Shown here piece by piece: positions 55,001 through 63,238 of a stretch of DNA of 64,000 nucleotides. Source of the DNA: Thermohalobaculum sp963700775. Lineage in GTDB: Bacteria > Pseudomonadota > Alphaproteobacteria > Rhodobacterales > Rhodobacteraceae. The DNA lies in assembly GCA_963700775.1 (NCBI GenBank), contig CAVOYU010000002.1, positions 124,001 through 188,000 of the forward strand, in the 5' to 3' direction. Both the position numbers and the translations under genes were made by a program. The notes beneath the pieces were generated by a model, which had not been told where the DNA came from, made no database searches, and saw only the letters and a list, made by a program, of their open reading frames with translations. The first letter of the stretch is position 1. Each line of letters begins with the position of its first letter.

Positions 55001-55982
55001 ATGGGCCGCACCTTTGTCCCGGTAATTCATGCGGCGGTGCCTCGACCGGCCGGACGAGCAGGACACCGTCGATACCGCGCTCGCCATAGCCGCTGCGCTG
55101 CGGCGCGGCGGCTATGGCTCCGAGGTTGTCGACATCGGGACCGACTTCAAGCCGCTGGCGCGCCTGGCCGCGCGCCGCCCGATGCTGGTGTTCAATCTGG
55201 TCGAGGCGGTGGGCGGCGACGGGTCACGCGCCGCTCAGCCGATCCGCGAGATGGAACGTCTGGGGCTGAGCTACACCGGTGCCAGCGCGTCGGCGTCGGA
55301 GCTGACCCTCTCGAAAGTCGGCACCAAGAACCTGCTTGCGGACCATGGAATCCCGACCCCGCGCTGGTGGACCGATCCGTCGACGGTGCCATCGGATGCC
55401 CGGGTGATCGTCAAGTCCGACAGCGAGCACGCCTCGCTCGGGATCGACGCCGCTTCCATTGTGGCGGGTGCGGATGCAGCGGCTGAAGCCGCATGGCGGA
55501 CAGCCCGGTTTGGCAGCCGCTTCTTCGCCGAGGAGTTCATCGAGGGACGCGAATTCAATGTCGCGATGATCGGCGAGAAGGGTGACGCGGAAGTGCTGCC
55601 GATGCCCGAGATCGTGTTCGACGGACTGCCCGCGGGGCGGCCCAGGATCGTCGATTACGAGGCCAAATGGGACGCCGCGAGCCACGCCTATCACCATACG
55701 CCAAGGCGGTTCGGCGTCGAGGCGCGGGAGCCGGCGCTCGCCGCCGAGCTTGCCCGCATCGCCAGGGCTGCCTGGGGTGCGGCAGGGCTCAACGGCTATG
55801 CCCGGGTCGATTTCCGGGTGGACATGGGCGGGCGGCCGCTCGTACTGGAGATCAACACCAATCCCTGCCTCGCCCCAGACGCCGGGTTCGTCGCCACCGC
55901 CGCCGAGGCCGGCATGTCCTATGATGCCCTGATCCTTCGAATCGTTCGCGCCGCCAAGATCCGAAGCTTGAAGGCCGCCTGA
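55001..55982 (+). pseudogene. ATP-grasp ligase 2 (D-Ala-D-Ala ligase-like), frameshift near the start
   Basis: Starts at 55001, three bases after gene 1 ends, as MGRTFVPVIH; the frame shifts near 55030 and then runs intact to 55982 for 300 residues. Visible: LAIAAALRRGGYGSEVVDIG, PMLVFNLVEAVGGDG, LSYTGASASASELTLSKVGT, the ATP Lys in ARVIVKSDSEHASLGID, FFAEEFIEGREFNVAMIGEK and GRPLVLEINTNPCLAPDAGF (Mg-binding Glu/Asn). Same fold as ligase 1 but clearly distinct, so two successive ligations or a heteromeric ligase are possible. If the short shifted segment is an error, the gene is functional. Confidence 0.8.
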
Positions 55983-55984
55983 CA

Positions 55985-58244
55985 ATGCTGCGCATCCGCA
56001 AGATCCGGGATGTGCGGCTCCCGGCGAACAGGAAGATTGTCGCGGAGGTGCAGGAAATACTCCGCGCCCAGTTCCCCGGCATGAGCGATGCCGAGATCGA
56101 CAAGCTGCCGGCGCAGCTCGAGGACCCGCTGAAGCACCGCTATGTTTCCGAGGTCTTCGTGTCCGAGACGGCCGACGGCGCCGTCCGGGCCTTTGCCATC
56201 CTGCTCTACCTGCCGGACCTGCACTTCGCCTATCTCGAGACGATCTCCACGGCGCCCGGCCGCATGGGCGGTGGCATCGGTGCGGCGCTCTATCAGGAGA
56301 TCCGCGACGAGGCGCGCTCGCTCGGCGCCGTCGGACTCTTCTACGAGTGCCTGCCGGACGACCCGGCGCTGAGCCCCAATGCCAAGACCCGCCGCCAGAA
56401 CGAGTCGCGGCTGAAGTTCTACGAGCGCTACGGCGCCCGGCCGATCGTCGGGACGCTCTACGAGACGCCGGTAAAGGCGGGCGACACCGACAGCCCCTAT
56501 CTGGTCTTCGATGGCCTGGGCCGCCACGACCTGCCCCCGCGCGAGCGGCTGGCCGGCATCGCCGAAGCGATTCTTCGACCGGAAATACAGCGATGTCTGC
56601 CCGGAGGATTACATCCGGCGGGTGGTCGCGTCGTTCCGGAGCGGCAAGCCTGCACTGCGGGCGCTGCGCTATGCCGAGCCGACCGCGACACAGGAGCCGC
56701 GGCCGGGGCTCAAAATCCCGCTGGTCGTCAACGACCGCCACCTGATCCACCACATCCGCGAGCGAGGCTATGTGGAATCTCCGGTCCGGGTCGGTGCGAT
56801 CCTGCGCGAGCTCGACAAGACCGACCTGTTCATACGCGTTCCGTCGCGCCATTTCTCCGACCGATGGATCCGCGAGGTGCACGACTCGGGGCTCGTGGAG
56901 TACGTCCAGCGCGCCTGCGCCGAGGCGCCGGAGGGCAAGTCGATCTACCCCTATGTCTTCCCGGTGCGCAACGCTACCCGCAGGCCCAAGGAGCGCTCGG
57001 TTCTGGCGGGCTACTGGTGCATCGACACCTTCACGCCGATCAACCGGAACGCCTATCCGGCGGCGCGGCATGCGTCGACTGCGCGCTGACCACCGCCGAC
57101 CAGGTGCTGAGCGGCGCGCCGCTCGCTTATGCGCTGGTGCGCCCGCCCGGCCACCATGCCGAGCACCGGGCCTTCGGCGGGTTCTGCTACTTCTGCAACG
57201 CGGCGGTGGCGGCTAATTACCTGTCGAAGCATGGCAAGGTTGCGATCCTCGACATCGACTACCATCACGGCAACGGCCAGCAGGACATCTTCTACGAGCG
57301 CGCGCGACGTGCTGACCGTCTCGGTCCATGGCGACCCCAGCTTCGCCTACCCGTATTTCACCGGCTTCCGCGACGAGAAGGGCCGGGGCGCCGGGGCCGG
57401 ATTCAACCTCAACATCCCGATGCCGGAGACCATCACGCCGGAGGACTACCGCGCCGCGGTCGCCCGCGGCCTGCGCCGGATCGCCCGGCACGAGCCGGAC
57501 TTCCTGGTTGTGGCGGTCGGTTACGATACCGGCAAGGGCGACCCGACCGGGACCTGGTCGAACACCGCGACCGACTTCCGCAAGCTCGGCCGCATGATCG
57601 GCGCGGCAGGCTATCCGACCGCGGTGATCCAGGAGGGCGGCTACCGCGTCCGGACGCTCGGGACCAACGCCCGCAACTTCTTCCAGGGCCTAGCGGAAGG
57701 CGTCGCCGAGGCCAGGCCCGTGACCCGTCGCCGCTCGATCACGGAAAGGGCCGCCACACCTGAACTGCGCTGGCGAGAATCCGTGCGCGCCGAGGATTCG
57801 GCGGCGATCCGTCAGCTCGTGGCCGGCACCGGCATGTTTTCGGCGGCCGAAGTGGACATCGCCGCCGAGCTCGTGGACGAGCGGGTAGCGAAAGGCCGGG
57901 CATCGGGCTACGAATTCGTGATCGCCGAGGCGGACGGGCGGATCATGGGCTATGCCTGCTACGGCCCGACCCCGGCGACGAAGGATACGGTCGATCTATA
58001 CTGGATCGTGGTCGGCGCCGACGCCCAGGGCCGGGGTATCGGCCGCGAGATCCTGGCTCGGACCGAGGCAGCCGTGCGCCTGGCCGGCGGCAGGCGGCTC
58101 TACGTCGATACCTCGGGCACCGAGAAATATGCGCCAACGCGGGCCTACTATCGGCGCACCGGCTTCCGGAAAGTCGCCGAACTGCCCGATTTCTACGCCG
58201 AGGGGGACAGCAAGGTCATCCTGGTGAAGGACATAACGCCATGA
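55985..58244 (+). pseudogene. GNAT - histone-deacetylase-like amidohydrolase - GNAT polypeptide, three frame breaks
   Basis: Domain 1 (55985-56565) is a GNAT: LPDLHFAYLETISTAPGRMG, then GGIGAALYQEIRDEARSLGA (acetyl-CoA loop). Domain 2 (about 56575-57720) is a HDAC/acetylpolyamine amidohydrolase: YALVRPPGHHAEHRAFGGFC, zinc ligands in AILDIDYHHGNGQQDIFY and VGYDTGKGDPTGTWSNTATD, and VIQEGGYR, so the charge-relay His pair and metal Asp/His/Asp are all kept. Domain 3 is a second GNAT in the same frame as the deacetylase. Breaks near 56568, 57065 and 57306. It follows ligase 2 by 2 bp; its stop overlaps the SET gene as ATGA. Whether all three domains are one protein in relatives is unsure. Confidence 0.78.
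57783..58244 (+). CDS. GNAT N-acetyltransferase (C-terminal domain or separate gene)
   Basis: A GNAT domain of about 153 residues if started at the GTG at 57783: SAAIRQLVAGTGMFSAAEVD, GRIMGYACYGPTPATKDTVD, then the acetyl-CoA loop GADAQGRGIGREILARTEAA and APTRAYYRRTGFRKVAELPD. No stop separates it from the deacetylase upstream, so it is either a fusion or a separate gene whose start lies inside the readthrough. It resembles acetyltransferases placed beside aminomutase genes, which acetylate beta-lysine, but the substrate is inferred. Confidence 0.6.
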   Translation: MRAEDSAAIRQLVAGTGMFSAAEVDIAAELVDERVAKGRASGYEFVIAEADGRIMGYACYGPTPATKDTVDLYWIVVGADAQGRGIGREILARTEAAVRLAGGRRLYVDTSGTEKYAPTRAYYRRTGFRKVAELPDFYAEGDSKVILVKDITP

Positions 58245-58675
58245 GCGCAGTCGCAATCTTGGAACCGGTTGCCGGGCATCGCATCGAGGCAAGGAGCTTT
58301 GCGAGGCCCGGGGTCGCACCGGGCGTTTCGCCAGGGCGAGGTCGGGGTCTCTTCGCCACCGCGCCCCTCGCTGCGGGCGATCTGCTCGAGCGCGCCTGCA
58401 CGATCCCGCTCTCCAGCGAGCAATGCGATGCGCTGGAAGGCATATTGCCGCTCGGCGACTATTACTTCCGCCACCCCGAGAATGGCGAGGAGGGGCTTCT
58501 CCTGCTGGGCCTGATCAGCCTGGCCAACCATTCCGAGGCGCCGAACGCGATGGTGCGCTACGTCCATTCCGAGGGCATCGGCTGGATTGCCGAGCTGATC
58601 GCGCTGCGAGCGATCCGCGAGGGAGAGGAAATCACCCATCGCTACCGCTGCGCCCCCTGGTTCAACGTCGCCTGA
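58241..58675 (+). CDS. SET-domain protein (putative lysine/amine N-methyltransferase)
   Basis: A 144-residue intact protein. The SET fold is visible from GRGRGLFATAPLAAGDLLER (SAM-binding start) through LLGLISLANHSEAPNAMVRY (NHS motif) to LIALRAIREGEEITHRYRC (catalytic Tyr). It is the minimal SET size with no pre- or post-SET zinc clusters. SET proteins are rare in free-living bacteria; here its start overlaps the acetyltransferase stop as ATGA, tying it to a lysine-derived metabolite pathway rather than to chromatin. Target not known. Confidence 0.8.
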   Translation: MSAVAILEPVAGHRIEARSFARPGVAPGVSPGRGRGLFATAPLAAGDLLERACTIPLSSEQCDALEGILPLGDYYFRHPENGEEGLLLLGLISLANHSEAPNAMVRYVHSEGIGWIAELIALRAIREGEEITHRYRCAPWFNVA

Positions 58676-58738
58676 TCGTCTCGCATGCATCACTCGTGAG
58701 AACTGCCGAACGGGAATGACGCAGCGCGTCCGGTTCTG

Positions 58739-58753
58739 TTAAGCAGTCCTCAA
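58739..58753. promoter_or_regulatory. CtrA-like site upstream of mla operon
   Basis: TTAA, seven bases, TCAA: one mismatch to TTAA-N7-TTAA, the same variant seen before recA. It lies 44 bp before the mlaE start. Confidence 0.3.
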
Positions 58754-58754
58754 C

Positions 58755-58776
58755 TGGCCGCGGGACTCTGCGGCCA
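58755..58776. terminator. hairpin between SET gene and mla operon
   Basis: TGGCCGC (58755-58761) pairs with GCGGCCA (58770-58776), 8-base loop. No T-run follows. It could end the kamA-SET transcript weakly or act in the mla leader. Confidence 0.35.
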
Positions 58777-58796
58777 ATGAGGGATAAGCCTGCCTG

Positions 58797-59918
58797 ATGA
58801 GCGAAGCTGCGGTGACGATCGACGCCCTGCCGGAAAGCGTGACCCTGCGCTTCGGCGGCGCGGTCGTGATCTCGGCCATCACCGCGCTTGACCGGGCGCT
58901 GTCGGAGCTGCCAAAGGCCCCGCGCGTGGTCATCGATCTTGGCGGGGTCGACGCGCTGGATACCGCTGGCGCCTGGCTGATCACCTCGCTGATGGCGCGG
59001 CTCACCGAGGAGGGCGTGCCGGTCGAACTGACCGGTGTCGATCCGGCGCAGCGCTCGCTGCTCGACAACGTCGCGCGCAGTATCCCGACCGGAGAGACCC
59101 CTGCCGAGCCGGCCCGCGGATTCCTGCCGTTCCTCGAGCGGCTCGGCCACCGGACCGTCGAGGGCTTCCAGGGTCTTGTCGCCATCGTCGGGTTCTTCGG
59201 GCTGGTGCTGGCCAGTCTGGGCCGGGTGATCCTGCATCCCTCACGCATGCGGATCACTTCACTGGTCCACCAGATGGAGGAAGTCGGGTTCAGCGCGGTT
59301 CCCATCGTCGCGTTGATGTCGTTCCTGATCGGCGTGACGCTGGGGTTTCAGGGCGCCTCGCAGCTCCGCCAGTTCGGCGCCGATGTCTTCGTCGTCAACC
59401 TGATCGCGATCTCCGTCCTGCGAGAGCTGGGAATCCTGCTGACCGCGATCATCGTCGCCGGACGCTCGGGCTCGGCGTTCACGGCGGCGATCGGCTCGAT
59501 GAAGCTGCGCGAGGAAATCGATGCCATGCGCACCCTCGGACTCGATCCGGTGGAGGTGCTGATCCTGCCCCGCGTCATGGCGCTGCTGATCATGCTGCCG
59601 GTGCTGGGCTTCATTGCCGATGTGGCCGGCCTGGTCGGAGGCATGATGATGTCCTGGGCGACGCTGGGGGTCTCGCCGCAGATGTTCCTGACCCGCCTGG
59701 TCGATACGACCGGCGTCTGGCATATCGCCATCGGCTTCATCAAGGCGCCGTTCTTCGCGCTGATCATCGGCGTGATCGGGTGCTACCAGGGGATGCAGGT
59801 CAAGGGCAGCGCCGAGTCGCTTGGTCGTCTCACCACCAAATCGGTCGTGCTCTCGATCTTCACGGTGATCGTCGTGGACGCGATCTTCTCGGTGTTCTTC
59901 TCGGAGCTCGACCTGTGA
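58797..59918 (+). CDS. mlaE: MlaE-type ABC permease with N-terminal STAS domain
   Basis: A 373-residue inner-membrane permease for phospholipid transport across the envelope. Residues 1-100 form a STAS-like domain (VVIDLGGVDALDTAGAWLIT); in E. coli this role is a separate protein, MlaB, so the two are fused here. The rest is the MlaE core with PIVALMSFLIGVTLGFQGAS, AFTAAIGSMKLREEIDAM and LVDTTGVWHIAIGFIKAPFF. It overlaps mlaF as GTGA. Confidence 0.92.
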   Translation: MSEAAVTIDALPESVTLRFGGAVVISAITALDRALSELPKAPRVVIDLGGVDALDTAGAWLITSLMARLTEEGVPVELTGVDPAQRSLLDNVARSIPTGETPAEPARGFLPFLERLGHRTVEGFQGLVAIVGFFGLVLASLGRVILHPSRMRITSLVHQMEEVGFSAVPIVALMSFLIGVTLGFQGASQLRQFGADVFVVNLIAISVLRELGILLTAIIVAGRSGSAFTAAIGSMKLREEIDAMRTLGLDPVEVLILPRVMALLIMLPVLGFIADVAGLVGGMMMSWATLGVSPQMFLTRLVDTTGVWHIAIGFIKAPFFALIIGVIGCYQGMQVKGSAESLGRLTTKSVVLSIFTVIVVDAIFSVFFSELDL

Positions 59919-60700
59919 GCGCGTCCATCGAGCGCAGCCGCGAGGCGGTGATCGAGGTGCGCGGGCTGGTCAACCAGTTCGGCTCCCAGGTGGTGCATGA
60001 CGGGCTCGATCTCGATGTCTATCGCGGCGAGGTGCTGGGAATTGTCGGCGGCTCCGGTACTGGCAAGTCGGTCTTGCTCCGTTCGATCGTTGGCTTGATC
60101 CGGCCAAAAGCGGGAACAATCAAGGTATTCGGCGTCGATGTCATGTCGGCGAGCGAAGACGAGCGGCGCGAGATCGAGAAGCGCTGGGGCGTGTTGTTCC
60201 AGGACGGGGCGCTGTTTTCCTCGCTGACCGTTCTGCAGAACGTCACCACGCCGATGCGCGAGCATCTTGACCTCTCCCCGGCCATGCAGAGGGCGCTCGG
60301 GGCATTGAAGATTTCGATGGTGGGCCTGCCGCCGAACGCCTGCGACAAGTTCCCCTCCGAGCTTTCAGGTGGCATGCGAAAGCGCGCCGGGCTGGCGCGC
60401 GCGCTGGCGCTGGATCCGGAGATCGTGTTCCTGGACGAGCCGACAGCAGGGCTCGACCCGATCGGCGCCTCGGCCTTCGACCAGCTCATCCGCGAGTTGC
60501 AGGCGTCGCTGGGGCTGACGGTGTTTCTGGTCACCCACGATCTCGATACTCTGCACGCGACCTGCGACCGCATCGCGGTGCTGGCCGAGAAGAAAGTTCT
60601 GGTCACCGGCACCATGGCCGACATGATGAAGGTAGAGCACCCTTGGGTGCGAGAGTACTTCCACGGACCCCGCGCGCGCGCCGCGCAGGGCGCAGCCTGA
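59915..60700 (+). CDS. mlaF: MlaF-type ABC ATPase
   Basis: A 261-residue ATP-binding subunit. Walker A GGSGTGKS, Q-loop VLFQDGALFSSLTV, signature LSGGMRKRAGLARALALDPE, Walker B IVFLDEPTAGLDPIG and switch His in LVTHDLDTL. The GTG start at 59915 overlaps the mlaE stop by 4 bp. It powers lipid movement by MlaE. Confidence 0.93.
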   Translation: MSASIERSREAVIEVRGLVNQFGSQVVHDGLDLDVYRGEVLGIVGGSGTGKSVLLRSIVGLIRPKAGTIKVFGVDVMSASEDERREIEKRWGVLFQDGALFSSLTVLQNVTTPMREHLDLSPAMQRALGALKISMVGLPPNACDKFPSELSGGMRKRAGLARALALDPEIVFLDEPTAGLDPIGASAFDQLIRELQASLGLTVFLVTHDLDTLHATCDRIAVLAEKKVLVTGTMADMMKVEHPWVREYFHGPRARAAQGAA

Positions 60701-60724
60701 TCAGGGGACGGACGAGCGAACGCC

Positions 60725-62443
60725 ATGGAAACACGAGCAAACTTCATCCTGATCGGCGCCTTTACGCTGTTCGGGATTCTCGGCATCCTCGGCTCGATCC
60801 TTTGGTTCGCCAAGGTGCAGGTGGACCAGCAGTACGCCTATTACGACATCCTCTTCGACAGCGTCTCGGGCCTCGGTGAGGCGGGCGATGTGCGGTACAA
60901 CGGCTTGCCGGTCGGCCAGGTCGTTTCGCTGGCGCTCGATGCCGACGACTCCAGCAAGGTGCGGGTGCGGATCGAGGTCAGCGCGCAGACTCCGATCAGG
61001 ACCGACACCGAGGCGACGCTTGAGCTTCAGGGCGTGACCGGTGTCTCCTATGTGTCCCTGTCGGGCGGCAAGCCGGATTCGCCTTTGCTAAGGGATGCAT
61101 CCCCGGACGATATACCTCAGATCAAGGCCGGCTCGTCGGCCGTGCAGAGCCTGCTCCAATCGGCGCCGGAACTGCTATCCCGTGCCATCGATCTGATCGG
61201 TGATCTGCGCAAGATCGTCGGGCCGGAGAACCGCGAGGCGGTGGGAAAGATCATTGCCAATCTCGAAAGCGCCTCCGAGCGGCTCAATGGCACGCTTGGG
61301 GATTTCTCGGAGCTCTCGGCCGACCTGCGCTCCGCCTCGACCAAGATCGCCGACTTCACCGACCAGCTCGATCCGGTCGCGAAGACCGCCGACGAAACCC
61401 TGAAAACCGCCCGCGCGGCGATCGAGAGCGCCCAGAAGACGGTGGATGAGGCGACAGCCGCGCTGGCGAGCGCGAAGCAGACCTTCGACAGCGCCAACGG
61501 CCTGATCAAGGATCAACTCCCCGGACTGGTGACCCAGATCGAATCCACCGCCAGTTCCATCGAGACCGTGGTCAATGACGTGGGTGGCCGGGCCGGCGCC
61601 ATCATCGGCAAGGTCGATGAGGTCGCAACCCTCGCCACCGCCCGCCTGACCGAGGCGCAGGCGACCATTGCTCGGGTCGATGCGGCACTGGATGCCGCAT
61701 CGGCGACGATGAAGTCGGTCGAGCAGACCTCGAACAGCGTGAATGCGCTCGTCTCTGGCGATGGCGCCAAGCTGGTCGCCGAGGCGCGGGTCACGGTCGC
61801 CTCGGCAAACGAGGCGCTGGCCGCGGTGAACGCCGCGGTCCGGGATGACCTGCCGGCGATGATCGCGAACATCAAGCAGTCGACCGAGACGGTGAATTCC
61901 GTGGTTGAGAAGGTTGGCGGTGACCTTTCCGGCGTGTCCGGCAAGCTCGATACCCTTGCCACGGATGCGGACACGGCCATCGTCGCGGCGACCGAGACTT
62001 TCCGGAACGCCAACGACACGCTGGCTGCGATCAACGCGACCATGGCCGCGGCCGACAGCACCCTGAACGCCGCGCGCGCGACCTTCGACGGCGCCAACCA
62101 GATCATCAACGAGGATGCAAAGGCGATCGTCGCGCAGGTGCGCAGTGCCGTCGCCGATCTGAATGTGGCGATAGGTCAGGTGTCGGACGACCTGCCGGTG
62201 GTTTCCGAGGACCTCCGGCAGACCATGGCGCGGATGCGCGGTTTCATCGACAACCTCGACAGCGTCGTCGTCAGCAACTCGCCGCAGATCCAGGCTTTCA
62301 TGCAGTCCGGTCTGCCCCAGTTCGTCCGTTTCGTCCAGGAAGCAAGCCGGCTGGTCGACAGCCTGCAGCGGTTGACCGCCAAGATCGAGCGCGATCCCGC
62401 CCGCTTCCTGCTCGGCACCCAGGCGCCGGAATACAGGAGATGA
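60725..62443 (+). CDS. mlaD: MlaD/MCE family protein with long helical C-terminus
   Basis: A 572-residue periplasmic protein anchored by one N-terminal helix (FILIGAFTLFGILGILG). The MCE domain spans about residues 35-115 (DILFDSVSGLGEAGDVRYNG, VRIEVSAQTPIRTDTEATL, GVTGVSYVSLSGG). The remaining ~450 residues are Ala/Thr/Ser/Asp-rich amphipathic helix, with recurring patterns such as SAKQTFDSANGL and NAARATFDGANQII. E. coli MlaD is only ~180 residues; longer MCE proteins form tubes spanning the periplasm, which may be the role here. MlaC is absent from the cluster. Confidence 0.9.
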   Translation: METRANFILIGAFTLFGILGILGSILWFAKVQVDQQYAYYDILFDSVSGLGEAGDVRYNGLPVGQVVSLALDADDSSKVRVRIEVSAQTPIRTDTEATLELQGVTGVSYVSLSGGKPDSPLLRDASPDDIPQIKAGSSAVQSLLQSAPELLSRAIDLIGDLRKIVGPENREAVGKIIANLESASERLNGTLGDFSELSADLRSASTKIADFTDQLDPVAKTADETLKTARAAIESAQKTVDEATAALASAKQTFDSANGLIKDQLPGLVTQIESTASSIETVVNDVGGRAGAIIGKVDEVATLATARLTEAQATIARVDAALDAASATMKSVEQTSNSVNALVSGDGAKLVAEARVTVASANEALAAVNAAVRDDLPAMIANIKQSTETVNSVVEKVGGDLSGVSGKLDTLATDADTAIVAATETFRNANDTLAAINATMAAADSTLNAARATFDGANQIINEDAKAIVAQVRSAVADLNVAIGQVSDDLPVVSEDLRQTMARMRGFIDNLDSVVVSNSPQIQAFMQSGLPQFVRFVQEASRLVDSLQRLTAKIERDPARFLLGTQAPEYRR

Positions 62444-63090
62444 TCATGCCGACGAGTTCCATTCCTCTCCGCGCCGCAATCGCCGCGATCGGTCTTGGCC
62501 TTGCCGGATGCACTGGCCTCGAGACCCTGACCAGGGCGACCGAGCCGGTGGAGCTCTATGACCTGACGCCGAAGAGCACCCACTCCGAGGATCTGCCGAC
62601 GATCAGTGCCCAGATCGTGGTGGACGTGCCGACTGCGGCCGCCTCGGTCAATACCGACCGGATCGCGGTCAAGCCGGACGCCTATACGGTCGAGTATCTG
62701 CCGGTCGCCCGATGGGTCGATCGCGCGCCCTTGCTGGTGCAGACGCTGCTCCTCGAGTCGTTCGAGAATTCGGAGCGCGTGCGTTCCGTCGGACGGCTGG
62801 CGATCGGGCTCAGCTCGGATTTCACGCTGGTCAGTGAGCTGCGCGAGTTTCAGGCGATTACGACCGGCGAGGACCCAAGCCTTCCGCTCAGGGTGCTGGT
62901 CCAGCTCAACGTCAAGATCGTCAAGGAGCCGCAGGGCCTGATCATCGCGTCCAGGACCTTCGCCTACAACTCGACATCGAGCACGACCGAGACATTGAGC
63001 GTGATCGCGGCCTTCGACGAGGCGCTGGGCAAGGTGATGGGCCAGGCGGTCGACTGGTCTCTGCGCGAGATCGCCGCGAACGGCGGTTGA
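62440..63090 (+). CDS. ABC-type transport auxiliary lipoprotein (PqiC-like)
   Basis: A 216-residue outer-membrane-targeted lipoprotein with lipobox GLAGC near residue 24. The core matches the PqiC/ABC_trans_aux family: PVELYDLTPKSTH, QIVVDVPTAAASVNTDRIAV, YTVEYLPVARWVDRAPLLVQ and FAYNSTSSTTETLSVIAAFD. Its start overlaps the mlaD stop. In MCE systems this lipoprotein docks the MCE tube to the outer membrane, consistent with an MCE protein that spans the periplasm and with no MlaC. Confidence 0.87.
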   Translation: MIMPTSSIPLRAAIAAIGLGLAGCTGLETLTRATEPVELYDLTPKSTHSEDLPTISAQIVVDVPTAAASVNTDRIAVKPDAYTVEYLPVARWVDRAPLLVQTLLLESFENSERVRSVGRLAIGLSSDFTLVSELREFQAITTGEDPSLPLRVLVQLNVKIVKEPQGLIIASRTFAYNSTSSTTETLSVIAAFDEALGKVMGQAVDWSLREIAANGG

Positions 63091-63166
63091 CGCGAGGGCG
63101 CGGCGGCAGCGCATAACTGCCTGCGCGTTTCTCAAGGATCGGGTGTCGCTTCCGGTGATTGCGATC

Positions 63167-63215
63167 TTGACAGCCGGGCGCTGGAATCTTGTATGCATTA
63201 AGAATGCAAGATTCC
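63167..63215 (+). promoter_or_regulatory. promoter overlapping a palindromic operator
   Basis: TTGACA at 63167-63172 and, 17 bp later, TGTATG (63190-63195) form a fair promoter. Overlapping the -10 is an inverted repeat: GGAATCTTG (63183-63191) and CAAGATTCC (63207-63215), with an inner TGCATT/AATGCA pair. The layout suggests repression by a dimeric regulator, such as a GntR-family protein. It lies 24 bp before the next start. Confidence 0.55.
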
Positions 63216-63238
63216 ACGATATCCAGCCGGGTTTTTCG

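Noticed and set aside
52990..57320. Programmed recoding as the cause of the many frame changes in the kamA cluster
   Set aside because: The breaks number about twenty, differ in direction, and lack slippery heptamers with downstream structures. Sequence error or decay is simpler.
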